Assembly (NCBI GenBank): GCA_021396245.1
Contig: WNYE01000024.1
Coordinates: forward strand, 186,001-250,000
Direction of reading: 5' to 3'
Origin: Sporothrix humicola
Taxonomy: Eukaryota > Ascomycota > Sordariomycetes > Ophiostomatales > Ophiostomataceae
DNA: 64,000 nucleotides
Made by a program: the position numbers and the translations under genes. The number at the start of each line of letters is the position of its first letter. The stretch's first letter is position 1. Below are positions 33,492 through 44,600 of the stretch, one piece after another. Under the pieces are notes generated by a model. That model was not told the DNA's origin and did no database searches. It saw only the letters and a list, made by a program, of their open reading frames with translations.

Positions 33492-35251
33492 TTAAATCTT
33501 CTCAATACGGATCTGCATCTCGGAGGGGCGGGTGGCTAGGCCCGGGGACTCAATCTCGAACGGACGGTCGACGGCGAGGAAGCGGAACTTGGGGACCATG
33601 TGGATGAGGACGAGCTTCATCTCCAGCCAGGCAAAGGACTTGCCGAGGCAGATGCGGGGGCCATTACTAAAACCAGCAAAGACATAGGGGTCGGCCTGGG
33701 TCGGGGTCAGGCGGTCGGCCTCCCAGCGCGAGGGATCAAACTTGTCGACGGAGTCGCCCCAGATCTGGGGGTCCATGTGGGTGACGGCGGGGATGACATC
33801 GAGGACGGTGCCCTTGCGGAGGCGCACACCCTGGAAGACAAGGTCCTGGGCGGTTTCGCGGTAGGTGACGGCGGCGGGAGAGAAAACGCGGTTGACTTCC
33901 TTCAGAAGATTGTCGGTGTAGTGCATGGCGTGGGACTCGAGGTCGGCATAGGTCGGGTTGGGGTTGGTGGCGAGCAGAGCGTTGATCTCGGCGCGGACCT
34001 TGTCCTGGATGGCGTGGTCGGTGGCGAAGATGTAGGTGGACCAGGTCAGGACGGTGGCAGACGTCTCGTGGCCGGCGACCATGATCTGGAGCAGGTTGCC
34101 GACAAACTCGTCCTCGGTAATGCCCTCGGCGGCGCCGCCGCTGCCCGGCAGAGACTCTTCGGCAATAAACGTCAAGATGTCGCGCGAGTCCTGGACGGCG
34201 TGGGTGCCGGCCTTCATGTCGGCGTGGATCTTGGCGGTGCGCTGGCGGATGAGCTGGAGGAGTGTGTTGTTGAGGAAAGACGTGGCACGCTTGAACTCGC
34301 GGTTGGCTTGGAGAGGAAGCCAGCGGACGTTGACGTAGCCCGAGGCAAACAGCAGAATCTTGCCGGTCATGCTGGGCGAGACAATGCACTGGTACGCGTC
34401 GTGGAAGTCGTAGCCGTCGGATGCCTTTTCCTTCTTGTCTCCCGACGACTTGTCTTCGGTGTGGACAGACTGCAGGTGAGACAGTTCACGGCCCAGGGCG
34501 GCGAGGCCCATGATGTCGAGCGTCGTCTTGGCCATGAGCTCAATGGAGTCGATCACGCCCGTCTTCTTGCCCTTCTCGCCCGTGGTCGTGCACGCCGCCT
34601 CCATGACGTCGCACATCTCCTCGGCCTTTTGGTTGAAAATGGGCTCGAGCTTGCGGATGTTGGCCAGCTGGAACGGCTTGCTCAGCATGCGGCGCGACGC
34701 CCGGTGCTGCGCGCCCGAAAACGTCACAATGCCCCAGCCCGCGAAATCCAGCACCATGCGCAGCCACTGCTCCGTCTTCTTGAACTCGTAGCACCGCGTC
34801 TGCAGGCACTCCTTCATGCCCTCGGGCGTCAAAGGCACAATCACCTCATTGTTGGCAATCGTCAGGTACCGGATCATGGGGACGCCGGGGAACTCGCGCA
34901 CCCAGTCGACGTAGATCGACCACGGGTACTTTTGCTTGAAGAAGCCGGGGAAGTGGCCCAGGAACCAATGGCCGCCCTTGACTGTTAGCACTGATTGACA
35001 ATGAGTCGCGCCAACGACCAATGACAATGGAAAGCTCGCCGACTTACTTTCGGCCCCGGCAGGTGACGGTACGGCGAGACGTAGTGGGGGTAGATTAGGA
35101 CATTGTAGGCCGTCGATGCGAGCCAGGCGACGACAAAGAAGCCGATAAACGCAAGGCCGGTGGCCGGCAACGATGCAAAGCTCAAAAGGCCAAGACGCGG
35201 GACGGACACAACGCCCACGGCCGCCAAAGCGGCACACTGGAGATTGCTCAT
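33492..35251 (-). CDS. Cytochrome P450 monooxygenase
   Basis: Exon 1 (35251-35048) and exon 2 (34976-33492) encode 562 residues. The 71-bp intron has donor GTAAGT and branch GTGCTAACAG. I place the acceptor at TCAAG (34978-34977) because the nearer CAG touches the branch site and breaks the frame, while this one gives the standard PGPKGGHWFLGHF hinge. An N-terminal membrane anchor (~residues 29-52) is visible. Helix-I motif AGHETSA, ExxR as EVNR, and the haem loop FSNGPRICLG with Cys ~511 are all intact. It oxidises a lipophilic or aromatic substrate at the ER membrane with a reductase partner; the substrate is unknown. The neighbouring tyrosinase is convergent. Confidence 0.95.
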
Positions 35252-35474
35252 GATGTGATGCAGGCGTGAAGAAGTACCGATAAATCCCGAGTCGCAAGTG
35301 CCGAGACAATGAATGGACTCTGATGTCCGGCTTGGATGCGGAAGAAAAAAGAAAGAAAAAAAGAAATGTCTGAGCAAAGTCTGAGCGGACAGAACAGACA
35401 AACACCGGGACCGTGGTTGGGTACAAATCTCGGAACGCTGTCCACCCAAATAAACACACGAATCCTGGGTTGCA

Positions 35475-35480
35475 TATATA
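35475..35480 (-). promoter_or_regulatory. Possible TATA box of the P450 gene
   Basis: TATATA on the minus strand lies about 225 bp before the P450 ATG. It is the clearest TATA-like element upstream; the distance is a bit long, so the assignment is tentative. Confidence 0.35.
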
Positions 35481-36261
35481 CGTTGTCATTGATTGGAAGA
35501 TTACTCTTTTACGGGAGGCTGGCCTTGCAGGAGGTGACCTAGAAACTGGGGTATCCTCTTCAGATTACGTCCTGTCTGATAGGCCTACGCTACAAACATT
35601 GGAAACGTGCTTGTGCTTCTCCTTCTCCATCAGATTCAGGTCCATTTGCTCCGTCAACCCCGTGCTTTTATTTGATTTTATTACTTCAAAACGGGGTAGT
35701 CTTGTACGAAGGACAGAGTACTCCATACCTCATCTTGTCTTATTGTGTGCTCGGAAACGGGGCAACAAGAACAACGGCAATCAACCCACATACCGCTCAA
35801 GGATACTCGAAATAGAAGGAGGTGAAAGGAGAAGAAGTAAGGAATATGAGGCCAAGCAGAAGCAAGGACCAGGGACGAACAGCTATTCTAACACGGTAAT
35901 TCGTACGACGTACTCCGTACTTTATGGAGATAGGTCTGTGAGATTCTGCAGAAGACTGCCGCTGTCAAAATGCCAGACAATGCAGTGAGACGAACAATGG
36001 ACAGGCGAAGAATATTTTGTGAGCCCCTTTGTAGAGATACATACATATTTCTCTAAAATGGTGACGTGCGTACGCGTAAAACGTATCCGGTACGAATGCA
36101 ACAGGAGAAATACTGAGAAAGGACACGGAGAATCCTCTGTTGAACTGCCTGCCAGTGGATATTGCGAGAATGGAGACAGTCCTGAGAAAGAGCCTGGAGC
36201 TTGCAATTGCAACGGTTGGGGTCCTGTACTAGGCTGTTGCAGACTTGCAAAAATAGCATTG

Positions 36262-36302
36262 ATTTGCACTCTGGACCAGAGTTCGAATCCTCTCTGATCC
36301 TC
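36262..36302 (+). other. tRNA-3'-half-like fragment (B-box)
   Basis: The stretch GCACTCTGGACCAGAGTTCG followed by AATCCTCTCTGATCCTCTC resembles the D/anticodon edge, T-arm and acceptor 3' strand of a glutamine-type tRNA. AGTTCGAATCC matches the RNA polymerase III B-box GGTTCGANTCC at 10 of 11 positions. The 5' acceptor strand and a full cloverleaf are absent, so it is not a functional tRNA. It may be a remnant or a tRNA-derived SINE piece. Confidence 0.3.
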
Positions 36303-39300
36303 TCTTTTGCACAGACAATGAAAAAGGCGAAAATAGCGTCGCAACAGCCGGCGCCTTTCTTTCCAAGGAATGGACAAATGGCCAAGACCATCGAGGATGC
36401 GAAAACGACAGGGCTCTGGATTCAAGAGCCAGGATTGGTCCAGATTGGCCAGAAATGGCCGCCCCCTTTTCGTGCAGTTATGGCGTTTCGTGGATGGAAC
36501 GTCGTCCGGGGTTGAAGAGGGGCAGAGGGGCACCACAAGCAGGCCAAGAGACAAGGCAGGACGAAAAGACAAAAAAGAAAGAGAAAAAAAGCGAGGCGAG
36601 ACGGGAGACAGGGAATGTGCAGAATCGAGATTTGGAGAGAAAGATATCCCGTTGTTGGGTGTTATTTCTATTTCAAAACTGAGGATGAAGCACGGCGGGT
36701 TCTCCGTTGATGTTCCGTCAAGCCACAGGTTGAAGGTAAAGTCTCGAGTTGTCAACTGTTGTCAACTCGAACGTGACAAAAAGTGACAGTTGTCGACAAA
36801 ATCAACATCTTTTGTTATGGTTTTTCTTTTTCTTTGTCTTTTTCGTTGACTCGAAACGAGCGAGGCTGTTAGGGGCCCGCTAGCCATGCAATGGGACCTG
36901 GGGCAACTGTGGAGCCCCTGTGGCCCAGGCTTTGCTAGGCTCTCGCTAGGCTGCGGACAGGGCCAAAACCCGCGTCTGAGTCCACTAAAAACTGCAAAAG
37001 CCCACCAAACCCCTGCTGTTTCTTGCTGTTGCGGCGCCGATCGTAATCACGGCTCGGCCCCGGTCACTCTGTTTTTCACGCTACTCACGGGAGACCAACA
37101 GGAAGTGAAGAAAAATGGCCAAAATTGACCAACAGGAAGTTGAGAATTGTGAACAAAAGAAAAAGAAAGCAAGAGACGCAGACAGAGACAGACATCCAAG
37201 GCATTCGACTTCGAACGACATGTCACAACGGTCGTTCACCAAGGAATCCTTTGGTGCGACGTCGTATTGCGGAAGAGAACGCCGAGGTGAATAAGTAAAA
37301 AGAAAGAAAAGCCACAAAAAGGAGAGAGAGAAAAGAAAAAAAGAAACCAGAGGAGGAAGCAAAAAGCAAGCATCACAAGAATAGACAACACGTTTTGCAC
37401 ATTCCCATTCTGCGGACATGGCCGACATTGACGTGCAGAGTTTTCATTTGCTTTTTCGATGTCCAGTATTTCCTTTTGCAAGCCACATGTTGGCACAATT
37501 TTGTTTTTCAACAGTCAACAAGGATGTCATTCACCAAGACCGGGTCCGAAACGCTGGACCCAATTCTGTGCCGACACTGGTCCTAAAATGACAAGTCTCT
37601 GCGGCACACAATGGATTGTTGTCGAGGCTCAAGTCGGAGCCGTTATCCGCAACCTGATTGCGAATGTCGAAAGGCAGGAGAAAGAAGAAAAAAAGGAAGA
37701 AGGAAGAGATGGGTGCACAGATTTCCGGGTGCAACTGCGGCCCAATGCCACCAAATGTCCACAGAATACGACCAATGCGACTGTGCATCTGACTGACTGA
37801 CCCGAGGAGAAGACAGCTCCACGATCTCTCAGAGTAGTGCTGACGATGGACATCGAAAATGGAAAGAAGAAAACAAAGCCTCAAAGTGTAGAGACTGGAA
37901 AAAGAGGGCAAGGCGAACAGCCGAAAAATAGCCATCCATTCACAGCGTGTTTTTCTCAACACCAGCCGTGAGTGATGTCGTACATTAGTCTCGTTCAGGT
38001 ACTTTTTGCACTTTTTCGCCTTTCCCATAGTATGCACCACGTTTTGGTAGTGTGCCGGATTCCACACTTTCAATTTGTACTTTTGCGGCCTTTCTCCGTA
38101 CTTTCTCCTTTTTCCATGTTCATGATTTCTTTTTCTTGCGCCCCTTTCTCGTCTTTGCCTCTCCCTTACTTTTTCTTCTTGTCAAAATACCACCCCATGA
38201 GTCTTCCTTGCCTGCTGTCTCCACGCCACGCTCGTCGAACAGTCTGGTTCTTGGGATCGGCTCTCTTTTCTTCAGATTTTCTCTCATTTCTTCACTTTTC
38301 CCTTCTGTTCAGTGGACTGGCTCGTTTTAAACTCTGGATGGCGAGCCACCGGGGCGAGAACTCGTGCAGACCCGCCACGAGTGGTTTACTCTCTTTGGGA
38401 AGAACCGTGGCGATCTTGAGGAAAAAGAGAGACGACAGAAAAGAAAAGAGGACGAAAAAAAGGCCACATTACTAGGTTGTTTCAAAAGAAAACCAAGATC
38501 AACACTCAATGACACCCAAGAAGGACCCAGAGGACCCAACAAGACAAAAGTAGATCCAAGATGCGCACAGAACAGAACGCAGGACGCACAATCAACTCAG
38601 TAAAGAGAGGCAAATGGCCCAGCGTCTTGGCTCGACGGCTCCGTCTTGCATGCCACGCTACGAGGGTCTCGACAGGGTTTCCGAGGTGCGCGGCGTTGAC
38701 TGAATGTTGACAAAGATATTGTGCAGGAATTAATAGGTAATAGACATGGCAAAGCGTAATGGGCAATGAATAACATGGGTCTTCGGTTTTCAAAGTTTCA
38801 ACGGTCTGGTAACGCCGACTATGACGAACCACTGGACGCAGGAACTGGAAAAGAAATTCCTCTGCCCTTGCAGACAGGCCTTCAAGCCACGATATCCTGA
38901 CAGAAAACAGAAGATGCACAATTATGTTCATGGAGCCCCTGTAGAAAGAAGCAAACACGAGAAACGAAGACAAGACAATGTGAAGTGATAGCCGCAAAAA
39001 GGATCGAAAACCACTGGAAACAATAAAGATACCCTGCTGTCGACAAAAAAGCAATATGAGCCCCCTAAAGATCAGCGCTCTTGCTCCCAACAGGCCCTCC
39101 TTGCATGCGACAGCATGCGGCCCTTACCCACCCGGCATGTGTGCCGACTGCCAGCCGAGGAGAGCAAAAGAAAGAAAAATGATAGAAAAAGAAAACACTG
39201 TGCAAAGGCAAGCCACAGTTGCCAACGTCAAACGGCGCTATTACGAGAAACGACGGAGCGTTTGGTGCGAGTATTCCCATGTCCACGTAAACATTTTAAA

Positions 39301-39689
39301 CATTTCCGGTTCCTTGGTTTTATTCTGAGAGTAAAGGTCAGGAAAAAAAGGACTCGAGATATCCACGCCTGTATCCACGCTTGTCCACGGCAAGTGATGA
39401 ATCAAAAAGTGCAACAGACTTTTCGTCCTTCTTTCTCTTGAACTACCTCTTGAAGAAAAGATCATCCACGTCTGCGACGGCCGTCTCGTTCGCATGCAAC
39501 GCTCTCCTTTTCAACCTTGTTGTTTCCATTTCGCTTCTTCTACTTGTCGTTTACTATTTTGATTCCTCCTTTCTTTGAATTTTTTTTTTCTCCCTTTCTC
39601 TTTTGTTTTCTTCCCCTTCCCACCACCGGATGTCATCCGTCGATACATGAAAATCAACTCCCGGGAACGTGGATAACGGACGCAGCCTG

Positions 39690-39717
39690 CAACCTTGACA
39701 ACCTTGACAACCTTGAC
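39690..39717 (+). repeat. 9-10-bp short tandem repeat
   Basis: AACCTTGAC is repeated three times in succession (CAACCTTGACAACCTTGACA and on), about 350 bp before the SAT4-like gene. Confidence 0.8.
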
Positions 39718-40058
39718 TCGACACTAACTGGAGATCAAGACTGGAGAAGTCGACAATCCTTTTTCTTCTTGTTCTTGTTCGACCTGACAACGACATCTGG
39801 CGACCGACATGATATAAGTCCAGGTCCGCTCTTTTTCTTTCATCTGTCATCCGCCCATCCTCCTTCTCTCGTCATCCGTCTGTCATCCTCGCATCTCGTC
39901 ATCCTTTTGTCTACTTTCTCTCGCGGATCGACCTCCTGGTTTTCCTGGTTTCAACTTTATTCTGACCATCTCGTCGTTGTCTTTGGTTTTCTCGCCTCCT
40001 CCCTTCGGTCGTCATCGTCGATCATCTCGCCTCGGCCTGCGGCCTCGTCTCTATCAAG

Positions 40059-41306
40059 ATGTCGACCGATATGACCTACGACGAGCTGATGGAGCTGGTC
40101 TACGCCATCCCGGCTCTCCATCCCTTTGGCCTTGCTCGTGCTGCCATTGGCGTCTTTATCGCCCTCCTCGCCATCAACACACTCGCCATCATCCTGCGCA
40201 TCTACTCGAGAACCATCTTGGCCCGGGCGTTTGGTGTCGACGACGCGCTCGCCTCGGCCGGCTACGTTTGCTATTTTGTGGCGACCGTCTATGTCGTTCA
40301 GGGCTGCTACAACGGCATGGGCACGCGGGACGCCGACTTGCCGGCCGAAACAAGCATGCTCTACATGGTCCGCGGTGCCGAGCTGCTGCTGTGGTGGCAG
40401 ATCCCCTATGTGATCAGCATCCCGCTGATCAAGAGCGCCATTGCCGTGCAGATTATGCGTCTGACGCCGGCCCTCAAGTACCGGATTCCGCTGTGGTTTG
40501 TTGTCGGCGGCTCGACGTTCAACGCGCTGGCCGGCCTCGTGGCCGCGCTCGTCCACTGCAAGCCCATCTCGGCGAGCTGGACCGGCATGGGCACGTGTGG
40601 CAGCAACGTGCCTCTTCTGGACCTGTCGTACCTCTTCACGGCCATTGCCATCATCGCCGACTTCACCTGCGCCCTCGTTCCGTTCTTTTTGATCCGCGGC
40701 CTCAACATGAACTCCCGCCGCAAATGGTCGCTTGTCGGTGTCTTGTCCGTCGGTGTCTCGGCCGGCATCTTCACCATTGTCCGCGTCCCTTTTTTCAAGC
40801 ACTACCTCATCGCCGAGGATGCTCTGTACTACCAGGGCTACATTGCCATGTGGTCCATGCTCGAGGAGGGTGTCGGCATGTTTGCCGCCTGCCTGCCGTC
40901 GATGCGCAAGCTCTTCTCCAACTACTATGGCTCGTCCAACAAGTCGGGCCACGTCGACGAAGCCAGCGCCGGTATCGTCACCGTCGGCGGCAGCGGTGGG
41001 GCCAAAAAGACGCTGGACACGCCTCTGCAGACACTCTCCACTCTCTATCCCGCTTCCAAAAGAGGCCAGTTTTCCGCCACCGTCTCGGCCTCCCGCAACC
41101 AGGACAGCACCAACAGCTCGCACAACCACTCCCACCACAACAACAGCCGCAGTCACGGCGGCGGCGGTGCCTGGGAAGTCCTGGACGACGAGGACGCCAG
41201 CAGCCACCACGGCATCATGATCCAGCGGGACCTGTACTTGCAGACGGGCGATGCTGCCAGTCGGCGCAACACCGGCTCCCTGACCAGCAGTGACGACCTG
41301 CGGTAA
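40059..41306 (+). CDS. SAT4/rhodopsin-domain seven-TM protein (PTH11-like)
   Basis: The gene is intronless and encodes 415 residues. Seven hydrophobic segments lie at about 28-48, 62-82, 105-132, 144-166, 187-212, 224-243 and 257-280. The fungal SAT4/rhodopsin-domain hallmarks are visible: LRIYSR after TM1, the FGVDDA acidic pair (61-62) at the start of TM2, and two extracellular cysteines (C167 and C180) between TM4 and TM5. The tail (281-415) is long, Ser/Gly/Asn/His-rich and presumably cytoplasmic. There is no N-terminal CFEM domain, so it belongs to the non-CFEM PTH11-like group. These proteins are plasma-membrane receptor candidates in ascomycetes; the ligand is unknown. It is convergent with the glycosidase gene (308-bp gap). 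Confidence 0.88.
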   Translation: MSTDMTYDELMELVYAIPALHPFGLARAAIGVFIALLAINTLAIILRIYSRTILARAFGVDDALASAGYVCYFVATVYVVQGCYNGMGTRDADLPAETSMLYMVRGAELLLWWQIPYVISIPLIKSAIAVQIMRLTPALKYRIPLWFVVGGSTFNALAGLVAALVHCKPISASWTGMGTCGSNVPLLDLSYLFTAIAIIADFTCALVPFFLIRGLNMNSRRKWSLVGVLSVGVSAGIFTIVRVPFFKHYLIAEDALYYQGYIAMWSMLEEGVGMFAACLPSMRKLFSNYYGSSNKSGHVDEASAGIVTVGGSGGAKKTLDTPLQTLSTLYPASKRGQFSATVSASRNQDSTNSSHNHSHHNNSRSHGGGGAWEVLDDEDASSHHGIMIQRDLYLQTGDAASRRNTGSLTSSDDLR

Positions 41307-41614
41307 ACCCAAGAGGGCCACAGAAAAAAGGAGGAGAGGGGATGTTTGTTTATTTTGTATTTTGTACTTTGAACATTGTACTTTGTACCTGCATTACTTT
41401 CTGAGCGTATACGTATAGATATCCACCCCAAAATTGCCAGCACTTGTTTGTTTGCTGCCCCAGAATTGACTCAATTCGCTTTACTTTGCATAATTATGCC
41501 ATGTGACCACCCATGCTTCTGATTTGTTGTTTCTTATGTTTGTTTATTACATTGTATTATTTTATCTACATTTGACTTCATCTTCGTTTTATGTACATCT
41601 GCCTGCTACGCCTA
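41307..41614. other. Convergent 3' intergenic region
   Basis: The 308 bases between the stop codons of the SAT4-like gene and the glycosidase are AT-rich and contain a TTTGTACTTTG-type short repeat at 41353-41385. I see no gene. Confidence 0.6.
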
Positions 41615-44600
41615 CTAGTGGAACCACAGGTCCTGATCGACACTGCCCGCGTCCCACGTCGTCGACGCCTGCGCCTTGTCGGCCGTCAGCAGCCGCGGCG
41701 CCGCCAGCAGGCCCATTTCCTGCAGCGTGTACTCGTACGTCCACTTGTCGCCGTTGGTGCGGAAGCTGTCCGGGCCGTACCAGCCAGTGAGGCCGTCGGG
41801 CAGGTGGAGCGCGCCAAAGGCATTGTTGCGGTTGCCGACGGCGGTCAGCGAGACGGTCACCTCTTGCGACGGGGGCACATCGCCGAGGTCCACCACGTAC
41901 GGCGGGAAGGCGATGAGCCCGCCGTCTTTGCCGTTCACGTCCACCCTGAGGACGGGCGCGGAGAAACGGGGCACCTGGACGGCCGTGCGGTTCTTGCCGG
42001 CGGTGGCAACAAACTCGTAGCGGACGTCGCCGGCGTAGAAAGGCAGCTGCTGGCGCGTCCAGTCGCCGACACGCATTCTGTCCAGCTGGAGGTCGACGAC
42101 GGTGGCTTCGCGTCCGCGCAGGTCGACGCCAAACGAGCCGAGCACATAGACGCGCTCGACATTGGTGCGGACGTCGAAGGGCAGCGAGATGTCGAGGACG
42201 TGCATGCCAGTCTTGATCTCTGGCAATGCCGCCGTCTCGATGAAGCGGTCGACCCACCAGCCGGTCTTTGTCGAGGACACCGTCTGGCCGTCCAGAACAA
42301 TAATGGCCGTCTCGAGCCCTTCCAAGGCGATCTGGGCGTCGGTGACGGGTGCCGACAGGATCGAGTCAAACTCGAAGCGCAGGTGGATAGTGTGCTCGGT
42401 CGGCAGCGTGCGCGGCGGCACACGGTACGGCTGCGCCAGGTTGTCTTGACGCAGCGGGAGGCCCACGCGTTTGCGGGCAATGTTGTCTGTCCGCAGAATC
42501 TCCTCGGCGTGGCCGGACCAGTCGGTCTCGTCATCCAGACGGTAGCGGGCCATGTCCAGCATCAGGACATTGGGCTCGTTGAGCGTGACACTCTTCAAAG
42601 ACAGCTCACCGGCAACGTGCCACTCGGGACGGTCAAAAGTGAGGGCGGCAGGGACGGACGTCTTCTTGGGCTGAAGGCGCAACAAGACACTGCCGCAGCC
42701 ATCAAAGGTGAACGGGAAGGACGTCCACAGAGCACCCTGCGTGTGTCTCTGCTTGGTGTCTTTGAGGGCCAACACATCACCTGTCATGGTATCCAGGACA
42801 CTGACGTCCCAGTCGCCGCGCAGGTCGAGCTGCGTGTCGCGCGCAAACTGGCGGTCAGTGTTGCAGATGAACACGTAGCGGTCGTCGCCGTCGACGCGCA
42901 TCTGGTACAGCAGAGAATCCGCGGCGCCGCCACTACGAGTCAGCGTGGCCCGCAGTTCACGGACGACCTCGAGCTCGACCAGAATATCAGTCTTGCTGAA
43001 GGGAACATGGACTGCTTTCTTCAGAGTGTCAACTGCCTTGCCGGTCGGGACACAGTCGACGAGGGACGGTGCGGGACCAACCACAACGACCTTGCCGCCG
43101 TCGGCCAGCATCTTCTCGAGCGCATCCAGTGTCGTCGAGCGGATTGTGGTGAGGGCAGGAACCACAACAACATCATAGTGGCCATGGCCAAAGTACAGCT
43201 TCTTGTCAGACGCCGTCACTGGCTGGTCAAGTAGGAGAGACTCTGAGATGAAATCAAAGTCAACGAGACCGTGGCACAGCCAGTTGGTCAGGTCGCCGAA
43301 CCGCTGCTCCTGTTCCTTGGAGGCGGCCGAGGTGTCGTTGGGACCGTATGCCAGCCAGAAGCTTTCGATCGGGTGGATAACGGCGACACGAACTGCCGGT
43401 GTGCCACGAGCAAGAGCATAGTGCACGCGTGCAAAGTGGTCCTCGACCTTCTTGTAGTCCTGGAACCAGGGGCTCTGGTAGCCGATCGCCGCCGGGTAGT
43501 CCCGCTTGGCCTCGCCGGCCATGGAGTACCACGCCAAGTGCGGGCAGCGGACATTGACGCCGAGCGCCGCCTGCCAGTCGCCCGAGCCCTTGTGGCCGTT
43601 GAAGTCAAACGTCCAGTTGGTGACGCCGTAGATCTCGGAGATGACACCGCATCTACCATACTGCCGCGACACCGACTGGGCCTGCTTGGCCGTCGTGTAC
43701 TCGCGGGCATCGCACAGCATGTCAATGCCGGGCAGCTGCATGCGGCGGTAGCAGCGCATGGCCTCGCCGACAGAGCCTGTTTGTGTCGACAGCTCGGCCT
43801 CGTACATCATGTGGCCCGTCAGGCCGATGCCGTTCTCGATGCACCACGAGGCGATGAGATCGGTAAACGCCGTGGCGAAGCGCTCGCAGACGTGGTCGTG
43901 GAAGTTGTAGCGCGTCTTGGAGGGAGTACGCTTGTCCCAGACAATCTCAGGCAGGCTATCAAACAGGTCGCTACCGTACTGCTTGGTGTAGGATGCGGCC
44001 AGGTCGTTGGTCCACGGCAAAAACACGTCGGCCTTGCCGGCGGCGTGTGCCAGGCGCTTCTTCATGGCAAACTGCGGCTCGTCTGTAAAGATGGCCGGCA
44101 CGGTCTTGCCAAACTCGTCGCCCACGGCCTTCTTGTATGTCTCGTGTGTTGTGGCCACAAAGGCGCGCATGGCGTCTGGGTTCAAAGTGTCGACGTAGTG
44201 GCTGCCGTTGAACCACTCTGAAGGTGCGTTGGTCTCTTCATACACGAACCAGAGCTGCTCTCCGTCTGCAACTTCCTCGCCCTCCTTCAGCAGTCTGCTG
44301 GCCTCGAGGTAGCCATCTTCGTCGAGCTTGATGGCATACCGCGCCAGCAGCTGACCCAGCTCGCTGCGCCGCGCCTCGGCTGAGTTGGACCGCGGCGTGC
44401 CCAGGAAGCCCGGATGGGATGGATCGCCGTACGCCCAGGGTGTGATCAGCAAATGGCGGCACCGGAACGACTCGTTGTCTTCCGTGATCTTGCCACCCGC
44501 GAACCCCGACGGCCACCGGTCCTCGTCGTATAGCCAGGCAAACATTTCGTTGCCCTTGGCGTAGTCGACGCACGCGCGCACCAGCCGCATGAACTCGGGG

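Larger units (their letters stand above)
35252..40058. other. Long gene-free interval
   Basis: This 4.8-kb gap lies between the divergent P450 (-) and SAT4-like (+) genes. It contains several purine-rich or CT-rich tracts that create biased open frames (35922-36755 minus, 37972-38475 plus, 38506-39090 minus), none with a domain. Small features are a tRNA-like fragment at 36262-36302, GCTAGGCT repeats near 36935, and an 11-bp tandem AACCTTGAC-AACCTTGAC run at 39691-39715. The final 500 bases are CT-rich leader. I see no protein gene. Confidence 0.55.

Noticed and set aside
33600..34988. 462-codon plus-strand frame opposite the P450
   Set aside because: It is the antisense of a GC-rich gene; composition (Val/Gly/Arg/Asp-rich) comes from the third-position bias of the real gene.
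35922..36755. 277-codon minus-strand frame in the long gap
   Set aside because: Composition follows purine-rich DNA, it runs through the tRNA-like fragment and shows no domain or signal.
39957..41321. 454-codon minus-strand frame and an overlapping plus-strand frame in the SAT4-like gene
   Set aside because: Both are shadows; the frame at 40059 has seven TM helices and family hallmarks.
41591..43234. 547-codon plus-strand frame opposite the glycosidase
   Set aside because: It is a long antisense shadow without any domain; the minus strand carries the family motifs.
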